Source: JAMXLO01 sp963799415 (GTDB lineage: Bacteria; Pseudomonadota; Alphaproteobacteria; Acetobacterales; Acetobacteraceae). Taken from it: a stretch of 64,000 nucleotides of DNA. A program made the position numbers and the translations under genes. Below the pieces are notes generated by a model that ran no database searches, was not told where the DNA came from, and was given only the letters and a program-made list of their open reading frames with translations. Where the stretch lies: NCBI GenBank assembly GCA_963799415.1, contig CAWCXI010000005.1, forward strand, positions 1 through 64,000. The letters are read 5' to 3'. Every line of letters begins with the position of its first letter. The first letter of the stretch is position 1. Positions 61,453 through 64,000 of the stretch are shown here, piece after piece.

Positions 61453-62943
61453 CTATGCGGGTGCGGGATCAGTCATTCGCCTGATCGTGCCAGTCGTGCT
61501 GTGCCCTGGCTGCAGTTCCACCAGCAACACGTTTCCGCCCCAGCTTTGCACGAGGTCGGCGCCAACCACCTGGTCGATGCTGTAGTCCGCACCCTTGACC
61601 AGCACAGCGGGCCGCAGCGCCCGGATCAGTTCCAGCGGAGTGTCCTCGGCGAAGAGAACCACCATATCGACCGGTGCCAGGGACGCCATTACCGTCGCCC
61701 GCGCCATCTCGTTCTGCAGCGGTCGAGTCGGTCCCTTCAGCCGCTTTACCAACTCATCGGTGTTCAAAGCCACGATCAGCCTGTCGCAGCGCGACCGAGA
61801 TTCGGTGAGCAGCCGCACATGCCCCGGATGGATCAGGTCGAAGCAGCCATTGGCGAAGCCAACCCTCAACCCCTGTGCCCGCCAGGCCGCTGCACGTTGG
61901 ACGGCCTCGTCGCGCGTGGCGATCTTGCGGTTAGTCGCGACGAGGTCCTCCAGATGCAGCACACCCAGCAATTCATTGCGGCTGACAGTTGCCGTGCCTG
62001 GCTTGCCCACGGCGATTCCCGCCGTGATGTTGGCGAGCATGGCCGCCTCGGGCAGCGCGGCGCCAGCACCAAGGGCCACCGCCAGCGCCGCTACCAGCGT
62101 ATCGCCGGCGCCCGATACATCGGCGACCTCGCGCGCCCGCGTCGGCAGGTGCAATGGAGGCTCGTCGTGTCGCACGAGGGTGAGACCCTTTGCAGAGCGC
62201 GTCACCAGCACTGCCGCGCAACCGGTGTCATCCAGCGCACGGCGTCCGGCGCGGTCGGCCTCGCTGTCGTCGTCAGCCTCGATCCGGGTCGCCTGACGCA
62301 CTTCATACTCGTTAGGAGTCAGGACGGTGGCGCCACGATAACTGGCGAAATCCACCCGCTTCGGGTCGGCGATCACCATGCAACCGGATGACTGGCACTG
62401 TGCCAGCACGCTGCACAACACCGAATCGCTCAATACGCCTTTGGCATAATCGGACAGCACCACCACGTTCGCGGTCCGCAGCGCATAGGAGAAGCGCTGG
62501 ATCACACGGTCCGCAGTCGTATCGTCGATTGCCGCGGCGGTCTCCTCATCGAGCCGCAGCAACTGGTGCGTACCCACCATGAAACGAGTCTTGGCGGTGG
62601 TCGGCCGCCCGGCGGCAGTCACGAGGTGCGGGACGATTCCGCTGCTTTCCAGCTGTCGGGCCAGCTCCGCGCCTTCCGCATCGTCGCCGATGACGCCGAC
62701 CAGCGCGACCTGGCCGCCGAGGGTCGCGACATTCAGGGCGACGTTCGCCGCACCTCCAACGGTCGCCCGCCTGGCAGTGGGTCGCAGCACCGGGATGGGT
62801 GCTTCCGGGGAAAGGCGGCTGGCACTGCCGCTGACGTAACGATCGAGCATGACGTCGCCGAGTACCAGCACGCGTGCGTCACCAAAGCGTCGAACGACCT
62901 GTGCCAGTTCCGTATCGCCGATCTGCCCAGCCACCGCGTCCAT
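61453..62943 (-). CDS. hldE: Bifunctional HldE: heptose-7-phosphate kinase / heptose-1-phosphate adenylyltransferase
   Basis: A 496-residue protein. Residues about 1-345 form a PfkB kinase (VLGDVMLDRYVSGSASRLSPEAPIPVL, then SGAGDTLVAALA with catalytic Asp); residues about 359-496 form the adenylyltransferase with NGCFDLIHPGHVRLL (HxGH). It makes D-glycero-beta-D-manno-heptose-1,7-bisphosphate and later ADP-heptose for the LPS inner core. It is divergent from cysQ (140 bases between starts). Confidence 0.95.
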   Translation of the reverse strand: MDAVAGQIGDTELAQVVRRFGDARVLVLGDVMLDRYVSGSASRLSPEAPIPVLRPTARRATVGGAANVALNVATLGGQVALVGVIGDDAEGAELARQLESSGIVPHLVTAAGRPTTAKTRFMVGTHQLLRLDEETAAAIDDTTADRVIQRFSYALRTANVVVLSDYAKGVLSDSVLCSVLAQCQSSGCMVIADPKRVDFASYRGATVLTPNEYEVRQATRIEADDDSEADRAGRRALDDTGCAAVLVTRSAKGLTLVRHDEPPLHLPTRAREVADVSGAGDTLVAALAVALGAGAALPEAAMLANITAGIAVGKPGTATVSRNELLGVLHLEDLVATNRKIATRDEAVQRAAAWRAQGLRVGFANGCFDLIHPGHVRLLTESRSRCDRLIVALNTDELVKRLKGPTRPLQNEMARATVMASLAPVDMVVLFAEDTPLELIRALRPAVLVKGADYSIDQVVGADLVQSWGGNVLLVELQPGHSTTGTIRRMTDPAPA

Positions 62944-63083
62944 GCGTTACTCATATCACGCTTGCCGAGGATATGCGCAACGACTGCGGCCGGGGCAGTC
63001 CTGTGGATGGGCGCCGCTCATCCGTGGCGGCCGACCGGCGACCGCGCGTTGCCACCCTGGCGTGCGACCGGTATGAGCGACGC

Positions 63084-63848
63084 ATGGACGATGATGCGCT
63101 GATCGAACTTGCTGCCGCGCTGGCGCTTGATGCCAGTGCCGCAATTCTGGCCGTTCGCCGGCGCGGCTTCGACGTGGTCCGCAAAGAGGACCGCTCACCC
63201 GTGACCGAGGCTGATCACGCGGCGGAGGCGATCATCGTCGCGGGCCTTCGCAGTGCGGCACCTGGCATTCCGGTGATCGCCGAGGAGGAAGCGGCGGCGG
63301 GCCGCATCACCGAGCCGACTGAGCAATACTGGTTGGTCGACCCCCTCGACGGCACCCGTGAGTTTGCCGCCGGCAATGATGAGTTCGCCGTCAACATCGG
63401 CCTGGTGCGCGATGGCGCGCCTGCGCTGGGTGTGGTGGCGATCCCGGCCACCGGCGAACTGTTCGCCGGTATTGTCGGACGCGGCGCCTGGAAGCGCGTC
63501 GGCGCAACGCAGGCCGCAGTCAGTGCGCGGCTTCCGCCGGAGGAAGGGCTTACAGTTCTGGCTAGCCGCTATCACGGCAGCAGCACGCGGCTCGACGATT
63601 TCCTGCGCGACAAGCGCGTGGCGAAGGTGATCAATTTTGGTTCGAGTGTGAAATTCTGTCGGCTGGCAGAGGGTATCGCTGACCTGTATCCGCGCTTTGG
63701 CCGCACGATGGAGTGGGATACCTGCGCGCCGCAGGCGGTGCTCGAGGCGGCCGGCGGCACTGTTCGCACATTTGATGGCGCTGGACTGCGCTACGGCAAG
63801 CCGGTTTGGGAGAACCCTCACTTCGTCTGTACCGGGCGACTGCCATAG
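63084..63848 (+). CDS. cysQ: 3'(2'),5'-bisphosphate nucleotidase CysQ
   Basis: A start at 63084 (MDDDALIELAAALA) gives 254 residues of the inositol-phosphatase fold. Metal-binding motifs are SPVTEADHAAE, IAEEEA, VDPLDGTREF and EWDTCAPQAVLEAAGG. CysQ hydrolyses 3'-phosphoadenosine 5'-phosphate, the by-product of sulfate assimilation, relieving its toxicity. The divergent position beside hldE is the only local context. Confidence 0.9.
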   Translation: MDDDALIELAAALALDASAAILAVRRRGFDVVRKEDRSPVTEADHAAEAIIVAGLRSAAPGIPVIAEEEAAAGRITEPTEQYWLVDPLDGTREFAAGNDEFAVNIGLVRDGAPALGVVAIPATGELFAGIVGRGAWKRVGATQAAVSARLPPEEGLTVLASRYHGSSTRLDDFLRDKRVAKVINFGSSVKFCRLAEGIADLYPRFGRTMEWDTCAPQAVLEAAGGTVRTFDGAGLRYGKPVWENPHFVCTGRLP

Positions 63849-64000
63849 CCGCTCGCTTCGCGGCCTTGTCACCGCCACCAAATGCGGTCACACCACAAAC
63901 GGGCTCTGGGAACTCGGTAGATTTGCGGTGGCACACAAGGTGATGTTCGGGGGGAATCACAGTCGGCTACACTTCGGTCGTGGTCGTCCGTAATTACTGG
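63849..64000. other. Window end, no supportable feature
   Basis: The last 152 bases after cysQ do not contain a convincing gene start, hairpin or repeat. Confidence 0.4.

Noticed and set aside
1..64000. CRISPR arrays, rRNA operons, prophage modules
   Set aside because: No regularly spaced repeats, rRNA-like blocks or phage structural genes were found.

Overview
The window looks like chromosome of a high-GC alphaproteobacterium. The gene content (ClpS, HldE, UvrB, a cisplatin-type ATP ligase, an Aap-type amino-acid ABC system, TRAP transporters, HyuA/HyuB, HpcH/HpaI aldolases, NIPSNAP and EthD-like proteins) fits Acetobacteraceae or a near relative. That placement is inference from gene families; there is no rRNA, tRNA or CRISPR array in the window to confirm it.

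Layout. 1-8.1 kb: a thiolase C-terminus, an MFS carrier, two outer-membrane-type lipoproteins (one FlgO-like), clpS, a dienelactone hydrolase, then a decaying stretch with a frameshifted NTF2-like gene and a broken DUF1275 gene, and a COQ10/RatA-like START protein. 8.3-11.6 kb: aapJ-aapQ-aapM without the ATPase. 11.7-17.2 kb: Baeyer-Villiger-type monooxygenase, DMSP-lyase-like cupin, large TPR protein, and an XRE regulator-Nudix-AlaX operon. 18.2-20 kb: hyi-glxR (hydroxypyruvate / tartronate semialdehyde metabolism). 20-24.5 kb: an AI-2E-type exporter (frameshifted), a previously easy-to-miss 59-residue membrane protein, NIPSNAP, a GlcG/HbpS-like protein, a lipoprotein and an ATP-dependent DNA ligase. 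24.5-33 kb: tandem HpcH/HpaI aldolases, an SGNH hydrolase, an ArsR-DUF899-DUF899 operon whose two DUF899 genes are both broken, and a PEP-mutase remnant translationally coupled to hyuA-hyuB.

33.1-39.3 kb is an insertion-sequence graveyard: IS630-like and IS1182-like remnants, then a complete IS21-family element (35,923-38,467, with terminal repeats and a 9-bp flanking duplication) that landed inside the istA gene of an older, decayed IS21-family element. 39.4-43.3 kb: a LysR regulator, a candidate small RNA with a strong terminator, a GH5 hydrolase, and a GT39-like membrane protein that carries an intergenic-type palindromic repeat inside its reading frame. 43.5-49.8 kb: orphan Liv-type binding protein plus M81 peptidase, DinB protein, and a TRAP system with fused DctQ-DctM permease. 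50-64 kb: YdcF-like protein, an all-beta protein without signal peptide, selB (no selA or tRNA-Sec here), a tightly overlapped methyltransferase-glycosyltransferase-ArnE-like operon, a DMT transporter and a methyltransferase (both frameshifted), EthD-like protein, uvrB, a small lipoprotein, hldE and cysQ.

The most unusual global feature is the number of otherwise well-preserved genes broken by a single inserted or missing base (NTF2-like, AlaX, AI-2E, DUF899 twice, DMT, methyltransferase). Three of these lie exactly at a GTAC site. I cannot tell from the sequence alone whether they are real mutations or consensus errors. No clearly new multi-gene system was identified; the best leads are the candidate RNA at 40.5 kb, the methyltransferase/glycosyltransferase/flippase operon, and the in-gene palindromic repeat.
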